Origin: Chalciporus piperatus
Lineage: Eukaryota > Basidiomycota > Agaricomycetes > Boletales > Boletaceae
Assembly (NCBI GenBank): GCA_038093975.1
Contig: JBBPTG010000005.1
Span: forward strand, 62,001-126,000
Length of the DNA stretch: 64,000 bases
Direction of reading: 5' to 3'
Made by a program: the position numbers and the translations under genes. Numbering within the stretch: the first letter of the stretch is position 1; every line of letters starts with the position of its first letter. The notes under the pieces are model-generated. The model was not told where the DNA came from, did not search any database, and saw nothing but the letters and a program-made list of their open reading frames with translations. This document shows positions 10,529 to 22,419 of the stretch, in pieces.

Positions 10529-13500
10529 ATGTATCCTCAGTCTGTCTCGCCAACCGCTGAACACGCAGATCCATTCGGCCCATCGTCCACCGTTCCTCGA
10601 AGATATGTTTATAATGACAATGACTCTGACAACATCGACCCGTACGGACGCAGAGATACTTATGCCTCTGACAGCAGCAACAATGGCGTAAACGACCAAG
10701 ATAGATACTACGATAACAATGGAAGCACGTATGACCCCTACGGTGCGCATAAACAATAATTTGGTCGTCTTCTCGTTGGGTTTTTGACATGGCTTGGGTT
10801 CGTTAGCACAACAAGATACGGATTCGGACGTGGATGGCTATGGGCGTGGTGGATATCCGCCATCCGCAGAGTCGTTGGGGCAGTCGCGGGTGGGTCCGTC
10901 GGAGTCGAGCGCCACAGCGTTCGCAGACTATCCCATGCCGACCGGGGTGAGGGAGCCGTACCCTGCATGGACGACGGAACGCCAAATACCGTTGTCCAAG
11001 GAGGAGATCGAGGATATCTTCCTCGACCTAGCACAAAAGTTTGGTTTCCAAAGGGACTCGATGCGTAACATGGTCTGTTTTTTTTTTTTGGTTGGTCTCT
11101 CGTTGGTGTAAAACTGACGGCATGTTGGTCAGTTCGATTTCCTGATGCAGCTCCTCGATAGTCGGGCGTCGAGAATGTCCCCAAACCAGGCCCTGCTGAC
11201 GCTACATGCCGATTACATCGGCGGTGAACACGCCAATTACCGAAAATGGTATTTCGCCGCCCAGCTCGACCTCGACGACGCAGTCGGCCATGTGCAAAAC
11301 CCCGGTCTGCAACGTCTACGGTCTACCCGTCGGAACGCTCTCCACAATGCGAACGAAAAGTCATTGCTGACCGCCATGGAGCGTTGGCGTCAGGCGATGA
11401 ACAACATGAGTCAATATGACCGTCTTCGTCAAATCGCTCTCTATCTCTTGCTCTGGGGCGAGGCAGCTCAGGTCAGATTCGTCCCCGAGTGTCTTTGTTT
11501 CATCTTCAAGTGTGCGGACGACTACTACCGCTCGTCCGAGTGTCAGAGTCGAGTTGACCCCGTTCCCGAGGGTCTCTATCTTCGCTCGGTCGTCAAACCA
11601 TTGTATCGCTTCATCCGTGACCAAGGTTACGAAGTCGTCGATGGCAGGTTCGTGCGGAAAGAACGCGATCACGCCGAGATCATCGGGTATGATGACGTCA
11701 ATCAGCTCTTCTGGTACCCAGAGGGGATTGCTCGAATCACCCTTACAGATAAAGTGCGTATCTTTTCTCGAGAATGCAAACGCCAGCGCTGATGTGAGAA
11801 CTTCGCAGACGCGGTTGATCGATTTACCACCATCTCACCGGTACATGAAGTTCGACCGTATCGACTGGAACAAGGCGTTCTTCAAGACGTATTACGAGAA
11901 GCGCTCATTCGGCCACCTCCTGGTCAACTTCAACCGAATCTGGGTCATCCACGTCTCTCTCTACTGGTTCTACACGGCATACAACTCTCCCAGGATTTAC
12001 CAGATCACTAAACCGGATAACACTTATGTCAACTCACCTGCCCTCGCATGGTCCGTGACCGCTCTTGGTGGCGCTGTAGCCACAATAATCATGATCGCTG
12101 CAACTCTCGCGGAATTCTCGTACATCCCTGCTACCTGGAACAACACGTCTCACCTCTCTCGTCGACTCCTGTTTCTGTTCATTACCCTAGCATTGACTGC
12201 TGGGCCCACCGTTTACATCGGCATCGCAGAATTCTCCTCGGGTGGTAATTCTGGGTCGCTCGCTCTCATCCTCGGTATCGTGCAGTTCGCCATCTCGGTC
12301 GTTGTCACGCTCTTGTTCGCTATCATGCCGTCTGGTCGTATGTTCGGAGACAGGGTCGGTGGAAAGTCGAGGAAATACCTCGCAAGTCAAACGTTCACGG
12401 CGTCATATCCAGGCTTGCCCGCACGTGCCAGGCTCGCTTCGATCGCGTTGTGGGCTCTCGTGTTCGGTTGCAAAGCTACGGAATCCTACTTCTTCCTGAC
12501 CCTCTCCTTCCGAGATCCAATCAATGTGATGGTCAACATGAAGATCCAAGGTTGCAGCGACAAGTACTTCGGTCCCTACCTTTGCCGGAATCAAGCAGCG
12601 TTCACCCTAACGATCATGTATATCATGGATCTAGTGCTCTTCTTCTTGGACACCTTCCTTTGGTACATCATCTGGAACACGGTCTTCAGTATCACGCGGT
12701 CATTCATGATTGGACTCTCCATTTGGACTCCGTGGAAGGACATCTACACCCGGTTACCAAAACGGGTCTACGCCAAGTTGCTTGCCACTCGGGAGATGGA
12801 GGTCAAGTACAAGCCGAAGGTATGGATAGTCATTACGATCGTATCTGCGCGTGCTAACCCATGGACCAGGTTCTCGTTTCGCAAATCTGGAATGCTATCA
12901 TCATTTCCATGTACCGAGAGCACCTGTTGTCCATCGAGCACGTACAGAAGCTTTTGTATCACCAGGTCGACACCGGTCAGGACGGCAAGCGCAGTCTGCG
13001 CGCCCCTCCCTTCTTCATCTCTCAGACCGACAAAGGGTTCAAGGGCGAGTTCTTCCCTTCGGGTAGTGAGGCGGAACGTCGCATTTCTTTCTTCGCGCAA
13101 TCTCTGACGATCGATCTCCCCGACCCGATACCGGTCGACGCCATGCCAACGTTCACCGTCCTGACTCCTCACTACAACGAGAAGGTATGCTATGTGCTTG
13201 TAGTCTTTAGCCGCCCGCTAAGCCGAGCCCTAGATTCTTCTTTCACTCAGGGAAATCATCCGCGAAGAAGATCAGCACGCTCGTGTCACACTCCTTGAGT
13301 ACCTAAAGCAGCTCCACCCCATTGAATGGGATAACTTCGTCAAGGACACCAAGATTCTCGCGGAAGAGACGACAATGTACAACAACACGGCTCCATTCGG
13401 TGCAGACGAGAAGGGTCAGTCCAAGATGGACGACTTGCCATTCTATTGCATTGGGTTCAAGAGCGCTGCGCCGGAGTTCACTCTTCGCACGCGAATCTGG

Positions 13501-16500
13501 GCGTCGTTGCGTGCACAGACACTCTACCGCACGGTCTCGGGAATGATGAACTATTCCAAGGCAATCAAGCTTCTCTATCGCGTTGAGAATCCCGAGGTTG
13601 TCCAGCTCTATGGTGGAAACACTGACAGGTTGGAGCGCGAACTGGAGCGGATGGCACGTCGCAAATTCAAATTCGTTGTCTCGATGCAGCGCTACTCCAA
13701 GTTCAACAAGGAGGAGCACGAAAACGCGGAGTTTTTGTTACGCGCATATCCCGATCTTCAGATTGCTTATCTGGAAGAAGAACCACCTCGCAAGGAGGGC
13801 GGTGATCCTCGTCTCTTCTCAGCTCTCATCGACGGTCACTCGGAATTCAGCCCCGAGACTGGCCGTCGCCGGCCCAAATTCCGCATCGAGTTGCCTGGTA
13901 ACCCTATTCTCGGTGATGGCAAATCGGACAACCAGAACCACGCTATCATCTTCTACCGCGGCGAGTACCTCCAGCTCATCGATGCCAACCAGGACAACTA
14001 TCTCGAAGAGTGTCTCAAGATCCGTAACGTCCTCGGCGAGTTCGAGGAGTACTCTGTTTCGTCTCAAAGCCCCTATGCGCAGTACGGTCACAAGGAGTTC
14101 AAGAAGCCGCCGGTCGCCATCGTTGGAGCTCGCGAGTACATTTTCTCGGAGAACATTGGTATTCTCGGCGATATCGCTGCAGGCAAGGAGCAGACGTTTG
14201 GTACGCTGTCTGCACGTTCGTGGGCTTGGATCGGTGGAAAGTTGCACTATGGTCACCCCGATTTCCTGAATGCGCTTTACATGAACACGCGCGGTGGTGT
14301 ATCAAAGGCTCAGAAGGGATTGCATCTTAACGAGGACATCTTCGCTGGAATGAACGCTATTGGTCGTGGTGGTCGCATCAAGCATACCGAATACTACCAG
14401 TGCGGAAAGGGTCGTGATCTTGGGTTCGGTACCATCCTGAACTTCCAGACGAAGATCGGAACGGGTATGGGGGAGCAGATGCTCAGTCGAGAGTACTACT
14501 ACATGGGTACTCAACTCCCAATCGATCGGTTCTTGACGTTCTACTATGGTCACCCTGGTTTCCACATCAACAACATGCTGGTCATCCTCGCGGTTCAATG
14601 TTTCGTTGTGACCAGTAAGTCGTGTCGAACCGAGTATTTTGGCGTTTGCTCACGTCGACTTTAGTGGTGTTCTTGGGTACGCTTAATTCGTCGGTCCCGG
14701 TCTGTCCTGATAGCGGAGCCACGATCCCTGGTTGCTACTACCTCAACCCCGTCTTCCAATGGATCCAACGTTGCATCATCAGTATTTTCTTGGTGTTCAT
14801 GATTGCGTTCTTGCCTCTTTTCATTCAAGGTGAGCCATTCTTCGCTTGGTGTGACGCTTGGTCTCATACGTCCGCTGCAGAGCTGGTTGAACGTGGAACT
14901 CCACGAGCAGTCATACGTCTTGGGAAGCAGTTCTTGTCTCTCTCGCCGGTCTTCGAAGTCTTCTCGACCCAGATCTACACCCACTCGATCATCAGCAATC
15001 TTACGTTCGGTGGTGCTCGGTACATCGCTACAGGACGAGGCTTCGCTACCACTCGTCTCTCCTTCAGCATCTTGTTCTCTCGCTTTGCTGGTCCAAGTAT
15101 ATACCTTGGGATGAGGACTTTGATCATGCTTCTCTACGTCACGATGTCGTGGTGGACGACATACCTCATCTACTTCTGGGTTTCGATTCTCGCGCTTTGC
15201 GTCGCGCCGTTCTTGTTTAACCCTCATCAGTTCGTGTTCTCTGATTTCATCATTGACTACCGGTGCGTTTATTTTCACACGTCTCGTCAAGTGTGTTTAT
15301 TGACGTCCCCTTCAGAGAGTTTTTGCGATGGATGTCCCGGGGAAACTCGCGTTCGCACAACAACTCCTGGATTGGGTACTGTCGGCTAACACGAACCATG
15401 ATTACTGGGTACAAGAGAAAGAAGCTCGGTCTTCCATCCGAGAAACTTTCGGGAGATGTTCCTCGCGCTAAATGGCGGGCGGTTATCTTCTCCGAAGTGA
15501 TCTTCCCCATTGTGATGGCGATACTGTTCATCATCGCCTACATGTTTGTGAAGGCGTTCCCCGACACTACCGGAAAGTTACCACCAAGCCCGCTGATCCG
15601 TATTGCTGTCATCTCGCTCGGTCCTATTGTTTGGAATGCCGCGGTGCTCCTCGCGCTCTTGCTTGTCTCATTGTTCCTCGGACCTATGATGGATCCTACG
15701 TTCCCCAGGTTTGGATCTGTCATGGCCTCCATAGCCCATATCCTCGGTGTTGTGGGAATGATTGGCTTTTTCGAGTTCCTCGTAAGTGCTGCGAGTTTGG
15801 GAGTGGTACTCGATACTTATCTCATTTCCCCAGTGGTTTTTGGAGGCCTGGAACGCATCACACGCTGTTCTCGGCATGATCACCGTTATCGCCATTCAAC
15901 GTGCGGTCCACAAGGTCTTGATTGCAGTGTTCTTGTCTCGTGAGTTCAAGCACGACGAGACCAACCGCGCATGGTGGACAGGTAGATGGTACGGTCGGGG
16001 ACTCGGAACCCATGTGATGTCCCAACCCGCGCGTGAATACGTGGTCAAGATTATCGAGTTGTCTCTCTGGAGTTCAGATCTATTGATCGGCCACTTCTTG
16101 CTCTTTATGATGACGCCGCCCATCCTCATACCCTACATTGACAATTTGCATGCCATGTTGTTGTGTGAGCAAGATTATTTTTTGTTTCGTTGCTTCGTTT
16201 GCTGATTGCCTTCTTCTAGTCTGGCTTCGTCCTTCGAAACAGATCCGCGCGCCGTTATACTCTCTCAAGCAGAGGAAGCAACGTCGTTGGATTGTGAGCT
16301 AGCTTTCGACTTTTTGATCACTTGATTCCTAACCTTGTGGCAGATCATCAAATACGGCACTGTCTATGTGCTCTCTATCGTCATTTTCGCCGCCCTTATC
16401 GCCCTTCGTAAGTCTCACCGTTCTCCCGTCATTTGTCTCTCTCAATGTTTTGCTCTTCCAGCGGCTGCGTTCCGCAATTCGATACACGTTAACTGCACCC

Positions 16501-16517
16501 TATGCCAGAATTTGTAA
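10529..16517 (+). CDS. FKS1: 1,3-beta-glucan synthase catalytic subunit (GT48 family)
   Basis: The polytopic plasma-membrane enzyme that polymerises UDP-glucose into cell-wall 1,3-beta-glucan, activated by Rho GTPase. Roughly 1,770 residues, the normal size. The order is: a hydrophilic Tyr/Asp/Gly-rich N-terminus; the FKS1 domain with [18 protein letters not shown] and [17 protein letters not shown]; a first group of membrane spans; the large cytoplasmic catalytic region from about 13060 to 14560, with [40 protein letters not shown] and [20 protein letters not shown]; then the second membrane group ending [20 protein letters not shown]. About twelve introns, the last splitting a Pro codon (C|CG). 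The region [10 protein letters not shown] (near 12490) corresponds to the known echinocandin hot-spot 1 segment of fungal Fks proteins. Stop TAA at 16515-16517. Confidence 0.97.
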
Positions 16518-17686
16518 CTAGTCATCTTCCATTCATATCATTTGCATTCTATAGGTTATCCACGACTACTTTGTATTTTTTTACGCTCCCCCCACGTTGG
16601 CTTAGCCACCCTTCGAACTTTGGACGTTTTCGCCTCCATCTGGACTCTCTCCTTTCCCTGCTGACGTCGTTTGATGATCTCGTTTACTACATTGGACATA
16701 TAGGTTGTTTAATGTATCACGGGTAGCCAGATATGAATCCTTGACGAACACTGAAATATATAGAATATTCATGGCCTACACTGCAGAATGATCATGTTCG
16801 CTTTGCAATTTGGCTTCCTTCGGTCCCACATGAGGCTTATTCAGTGATATACTCCGTGTCAGTGAAATTCGTGGGCCAAGAGCGTTCTTACACGTACTTA
16901 GACAGTGCAGGAGGACATGTGGAGAAGTCTATCGCTGCCGGTTTTGGTTTCGTGATGCGACCATGGTCATTGAAATATTGATGTGTCCTGGGGAAAATGA
17001 ATAGAGCTCATCAGACCTCTCGTGCCCCTGAGCGAAGGCAGGCGAAAGGGAGCAGCACCAGGCGAAAGGGGTTCTTACTCGTCGCCTGCACAGTGTGAGT
17101 GCTTGGCCCGGGGCCCACCAGAGACTGGGAATTCGGTGGCCTGGTGGCCCATCAATATACTTGGTAGGATCATATGATTCAGATGATTCAATCATGACGC
17201 TGGCCGAGGCTGGCCGCGTGAGTGCCGCCATGATGCTGGGCCGATGGTGCCGTCCTCATCAGAATGATCACCGCTATCGCGCCATGTTCCGGGGATATGG
17301 ACGAATTTCAAAAATCAGTGGAAAGCAGTGTGGTTTTAGTTGGCTCTGAGCGTCGATACTCCTGGACTTGTCCTGGACGACGTCGAGCCCGTCATCGCGT
17401 TCCAAGAGTCCTCCTCAAACAAACGACCGCTTGGAGCGTACCTGGCTTGGCGACTGGAATTCGGTACCAGCGAACCCGTGCAAAAAAGATGAGTCTCAAT
17501 TTGGAACGGAAATGCCCTGGAGCTTCAACTTAGAGACCCAACTCGCCCTTTTTCAACGAGGAACGCTGCGTCTTCGTCCCATATCAGTTCAGCTCACGCA
17601 AAAACACGAATTGATCGTCGCCCTCCTCAAAAGTGAAAAAAGATCTGCGCTTTACGAATATCACCCAACCTTCTGTCCTCGTGTTC
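16518..17686. other. Long intergenic region and probable leader of the velvet gene
   Basis: About 1.17 kb between the glucan synthase stop and the velvet start. Two short near-repeats of AGGCGAAAGGG occur near 17036-17069. Several overlapping open frames run through 17264-17690, none with a recognisable protein pattern, so I treat them as leader or upstream open reading frames. No RNA gene was recognised. Confidence 0.4.
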
Positions 17687-18860
17687 ATGGATGCCTTGAT
17701 GCAGTCCTCCAACCCGCTTCGTCGGACCAGCAATTCCTGGATAAATCTCCCTATACACTTCATCTCTGGATCATTCGAGGGCCAGACAATTCGTGCAGAG
17801 TTGACCGAAATTCAAAAGGCCGACTTGGGTCGAAAGTAAAACGCGCATTCCATTTGTTCTTACATATCGCTCAACTCACCCTTGTTATTAGGTATGCACG
17901 AGTAGATCGACGCCCGCTAGATCCACCACCTGTTGTTCTACTCAGGCTGTTCCAGGTATTCAAACACGGAACAGAAGCGAAATACGAAAGGGAAATTCAT
18001 GATTATTCGTAAGTACTGCCCCGCTGCGGGAAAGGAAGCTCACGCTCGCCTAGTGACATACATACGCTTGGACTTCTATGCAATGTTGACCTTTTCCCTG
18101 TACCCCCTGGAGCGCGTGAACCACCAGATCACGCTCAGCAGCAGCATTCACATGTTGCGCACCCGTCGGCTTCAGAGACATTTCGAACTCCCCCTTACCA
18201 GCCCCAACCCAGTTTGGCAACTGTACAATTACCTCCACTCATCCTACCGACTCGGTCCGTTGTCCCCCAGGATCCGCAACTACATCCGACACGTCATATT
18301 CTCACATATTTCGGGGGTCAGCCGATAACAGAGGATATGAACTGCACGACGGCGCTTTCAGGTGCTACCTTTGTTCAACCTGCAACAATTGAGTATCAGG
18401 GGAAAAAGGCGCTGGTTTTCGCTTTTGCAGTCAGTACAATTATCGGGGTCATAAGTGTGTTGCTTACGAATATCCATGCTATCGTAGGACCTCGCCGTCA
18501 AAACTGAGGGTCAGTTCTTTTTGCGGTACCGTTGTTTCGACTTATTCTCGCGATCGGCGGATCATGGTGATCTGCTCATTCAAGCCGAGTGCTACGGCGG
18601 ACCGTTCAGGATTTATTCGACGAAAGAGTTTCCTGGGTTGCAACCATCTACAGAACTCACCAAGGTACTTCCATCCCCAAATCGACTGTCGAGGTTGCTC
18701 ACGGCGCATCCGACAGCAACTTGCCAGGTGGGGTGTGAGGCTCAACACTCGCGAAACTGAGCGCAAACGTAAACGCAAGGACGACGACCACTCCTCGAGT
18801 TCCGCGCCAAGGTCCGCGAAGGCCCGGGCTAGCAAAGGGAGTGACAGCGACTATGACTGA
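17687..18860 (+). CDS. Velvet-domain developmental regulator (VelB-like)
   Basis: Velvet proteins are DNA-binding regulators that coordinate development and secondary metabolism. The first half of the domain reads IRAELTEIQKADLGRKY, then VDRRPLDPPPVVLLRLF and LGLLCNVDLFPVP. A Gln/Pro/His-rich insert of about 65 residues follows, then the second half with ALVFAFADLAVKTEG, FFLRYRCFDLFS and FRIYSTKEFPGLQPSTELT. The C-terminus ends LARWGVRLNTRETERKRKRK plus a Ser/Asp tail. An insert splitting the domain is characteristic of VelB rather than VosA. Introns: 17836-17891, about 18010-18045, one after VFAFA, and one near 18664-18717. The frame between halves is restored by splicing (TC|T GAC ATA). Start is Met 17687 or Met 17699; both precede the conserved part. 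Confidence 0.88.
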
Positions 18861-19240
18861 CCATGCCTCCACCTGTATGTGACTAGGAGTCCGAAGGTTC
18901 CTTTATGTTCTGGATGTCCATTCACATTTTTCTGGGCTTGGATTCCTTGTACAACTACTAGTAGTTTACCCATCATTTACATATCTCACATTTCGGAATG
19001 GAACAGCATGCATATTTCTGTGTTCACTGACTACCTTAGTTTCTATGGGGCATTCTAATGAAATGTAGCATTTATTAACTTAAGTAAATGAAGTGCTTGA
19101 TTGTCTAGGGGATGAGTGTGTATATGAGGAATGATATCACAATGTGAAGATGCAATGGAATGTTAACCAAGGTAATGGATGGGTAATGCAAGAAAATGAA
19201 GATATGCAATGGTATGTATAAAGTCTAAGAAATGCAGGTT
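18861..19240. other. AT-rich 3' region between the velvet and BAH genes
   Basis: 380 bases that form the 3' flanks of two convergent genes. The stretch from about 18950 is AT-rich, with many ATGAA/AATG words, and continues the low-GC character of the neighbouring BAH gene. I see no gene in it. Confidence 0.4.
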
Positions 19241-20602
19241 CTAAATGGGGCTGTGGCAGGTAGGGCAGAAGCAATTAGGAAGAGGATAGGAAACTTCTGG
19301 AAAAGCTTCAGAAATATGAACATGTTCCTCCCAGTTCTCTGGGATTGGATTCCCTGAAGACAGGGTATTGTAGATCAGATTTCTGGCTGCACAAACAGCC
19401 CTAACATTCCCCACAATACCCCCAGCATGAGTTCCTCTAACAATTTGCTGCTCAGCAGCAGCTACCAATTGAGTAGGAAATCCTGCTAGTGGATCATTGA
19501 CACCTTCCTTGTTCCTACCTAGCCTCCTGCGCTTCTTGGGTGGGTGAAGAGACTCCACAGACTCTGTTCTCCCAAGCTCAGGCCAGGTTTCTAAGAGTCT
19601 GCGCTTGCGCTGCTCATCTGGCCCTGGCTCTATGAAACCACCTCCAAAGAGACAGGCCTGGTGGTAGGCAACACAGCAACCCTTCCGAGGACAGAAGTGC
19701 AAGACTTCATCTATGTCTGGGTTGTATGGAACTCCACAAAGGATACAGGCCACTCTCGACTAGGAAAGAGTGAATGCTAAGCCTCATACTCATCTGAGAA
19801 GGGGCACTTACTTCAACTCTTCTGGCACTGTACCTAAACATATATCTCTGAAACCACTCATCTTCTCCAATAGGGGATTGACGGATAGAGGTCTCATCAA
19901 AGAACTTGACTTCAGCAGGTTCTGAAGTTGTAATGTCAGCCAATGAAGAGACAATAGTGATTATGATACTCACTAACAAAACATTCTACTGAAAGAAAGT
20001 CATGGTTATCTGAGAATAACTTCTCTTTCTGGCCACAAAGGTCAGGATTACTGAAACATGTGTAACTCCATCATTCAGAGGCATAGATCATTAAGAATAC
20101 TCACAAGGATTTGATATGCTCAGTCACTTCCTGAGGCGCCCAATACCAACAGAGCTTAACCCAGACCTAGTAAATCAAGCAACCAGTGTCAGCTAAGGAG
20201 ATGACTGTGGATGGTACTTACATTGTCTGGCCCAGTTGCACGGATCTCACGAATCCTTCCAATCCATGTGCTAGTGACCTGTTCCTCGGGGTCTTCTGAA
20301 TGTTGGACAAAGGCACTGCAAGATTCTCCAAGATTAATCAGTTCATCAGACAGTGTACTGAACTCACATATCTCCCTTAGAGAAAACTAAGGGTGCACTA
20401 TCTTCGTCCTCGACTGTGTGCAATTTCAATCAGATGTGACGGGGACTCGGAATGTAGAAGTTGACCTGATCTTACCTTCAAAGGACCCGAATTCATGTGG
20501 CAAGGCATCGAACTGGACCTGATTGAGCCCCCCGGGGGTCGCAGGAGGCTTGGCCGGCTTCTTCTTGATCGTGAGCCGCCGTGTCTTTCTTTTGCGCGTC
20601 AT
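19241..20602 (-). CDS. BAH-domain protein with C-terminal zinc-finger (PHD-like) module
   Basis: A probable chromatin reader. The ATG at 20602 starts a basic tail (RKRKTRRLTIKKKPAKPP). The middle exons give a BAH-like fold: LVFSKGDIAFVQHSEDPEEQ, TSTWIGRIREIRATG and VWVKLCWYWAPQEV. The C-terminal exon has Cys/His pairs CILCGVPYNPD, FCPRKGCCVAYHQACL and a last CFCPTCHSPI, a spacing that suggests a PHD or related zinc module. About five introns. Counted lines inside the gene are 38-43% GC, against 50% in the glucan synthase line I counted. BAH proteins of this layout occur in multiple copies in many mushroom genomes, to my knowledge, but I cannot check copy number here. Stop at 19241-19243. Nuclear role is inferred. 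Confidence 0.72.
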
Positions 20603-20796
20603 GTAGGAGATGTAGGAGGTAGAGAGAGGTAGAGCAAGCGCGTGAAGTCGCGAATTAATGAGCGCGTCGTGACCAAACGCGAACGTAAGCGTGATTACCA
20701 AATGCAACACTCCTGGAACACATGCTGCTGCCGCAGCGGGGCCAATCCGACTGACCCTTCTGCCTTCATCTAGATCACCTCGAGATATCCATCGCC

Positions 20797-21823
20797 ATGC
20801 TCATATACTTGACTTCGTGCATAATAAGGTATAACTCACATTTAGTCTTGGATTCTGCGTTAACGGAAAATCGATGGACTTCTCAGTTCTGCGGTTGCGT
20901 TCCTCTATCCAGGCTATGCGTCCTATAAAACGCTCTCTCAACGCCCAGCGCCTGAAGAGGACATAGAACGATGGCTAATGTACTGGTCCGTGCTTGGTTG
21001 CATCGTTGGGGTGGAGTACGTCGCCGAATGGCTTGTATCTTGGTCAGTCTTCCTGTTATACAACTGCGCAGTGCGTATTCCCTAACATGGATGTCGTAGG
21101 ATCCCGATGTACTATTTGATGAAGACGCTCTTTCTACTCTACCTTGTGCTTCCGCAGACTCGCGGTTCCTCTTACATCTACATCAATCACCTTCAACCGT
21201 TCCTTCACACTCATGAATCGCAAATCGATGCCACACTCGCATCTTTCAAGGCTCGTCTGTACACATTCGTACAGGAACGCTTCCGTGCTCTGTGGGACCA
21301 ATTCTCTGGTGTCCTCGGTCAACAACAACAGCAAGCTCAGTATGCACCTAGTTCAGGTGGTGTTGCCACAGGAGCCCCTCCGTCGTTAGGGGACCCCGTG
21401 TCAGGGCCTGCTCAGCTTGTTGCGGGTCTATGGCGCTCTTATGGGCCTGCTCTCGTCGCTTCAGGTGCTGCACTTCTAACTCAAGGTGCTGCAGTTTCCC
21501 GTACCGCCACCGACAAAGCCTGGGGGTCTCCTGCTGGCTCCTCCATCCCCCTGGACGGCAGGTCGACACGTGACCACAAGCGTTACGCTACAGATCCACA
21601 GCCGATTCCAGCTGCTTCTGGATCAATTCAAATTCATTCGCACAACTCTTCTGACTCTGAACTGCGAGAGAGGGGAAGTGGGAAGTTTGAGGAGGTTGAG
21701 GAGCCTAGCGATACCGAGGGATATGACGTCGGTGATGGGAAGGGGTCAGGCTCGGAGCACGCCGCGAGGCCGACGAGTTGGTTTGGTTGGGGAGCTTCGG
21801 GAACCAGGCAGAAGTCTGAGTAG
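20797..21823 (+). CDS. TB2/DP1/HVA22 (REEP/Yop1) family membrane-shaping protein
   Basis: Members bend tubular ER membrane through hairpin spans. Exon 1 (from ATG 20797) gives MLIYLTSCIIS, and splicing at AG|T continues SAVAFLYPGYASYKTLSQR, the family hallmark YPxYxSxK. It is followed by DIERWLMYWSVLGCIVGVEYV and, after an intron near 21043-21098, IPMYYLMKTLFLLYLVLPQTRGS, the W-Y-x-K/L-x-x-LPQ-x-G block. After about residue 115 the protein leaves the domain: a Gln-rich patch, then a long Ser/Pro/Gly-rich acidic tail to TAG at 21821-21823. The long tail resembles the REEP1-4 type more than short Yop1. A role in ER shaping is inferred from the family. Confidence 0.88.
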
Positions 21824-22419
21824 ATTGTTATTCTGAACGGTTGGGATGGTGCGCTCTCGATGGATCCCTGTCATGCTGTAGGTGCCTGATGCATACACCA
21901 TATCGTAATTTAAACTACTCGATCGCACGGATGGATGTGAGGACGTGTCAATAATGTCAAGGGCTGTGTGTGTGCTACTGAGATTTCCGCCCATGCTCGG
22001 CGTGATAGTACACACGGGCCGAACCCAGGGAAAGGAGATATGATGTCTCACGCCGAGTTAGCCACCTACGAGTTTCAAACTGATGGACTCGGATGGAAAT
22101 CACTGATTGAGTGGCTAGAAAAGGTGGATCTGAATCTACGACGTGCCATGCAAGGAACGTAGGGGTGATTGTCAAGATCTACGAATGAGAGCATTGACAG
22201 AAAGTTCCGTCTCAAGGCTTGGCTTGTCCTCGTCCTCGTGCAAAATGACGGAAGCAGATTTACCAAACAGGTCTATGTTCCGAGTTGGCTCCGATTGTGC
22301 GTCCCAGTGCCATAATTCGACGACTTCCACTTGAGAAAGAGAATGCCCCCCCGCCCTTTCTCTCTCTCTATCTCCATCCTGCCCCTCCGTCAACTCTCGA
22401 ACACCCAGATCACTTCGCA
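21824..22419. other. Intergenic region upstream of the Zn2Cys6 regulator
   Basis: 596 bases between two plus-strand genes. The last 80 bases (22338-22410) are pyrimidine-rich (TCTCTCTCTATCTCC), consistent with a transcription start region. No gene is recognised. Confidence 0.45.

Noticed and set aside
13583..14269. 228-codon Ser/Thr/Arg-rich plus-strand open frame
   Set aside because: It is an out-of-frame shadow inside the glucan synthase catalytic exon.
17368..18012. 214-codon plus-strand open frame as a separate gene
   Set aside because: It overlaps the velvet coding exon in a different frame, and only the velvet frame shows a conserved domain.
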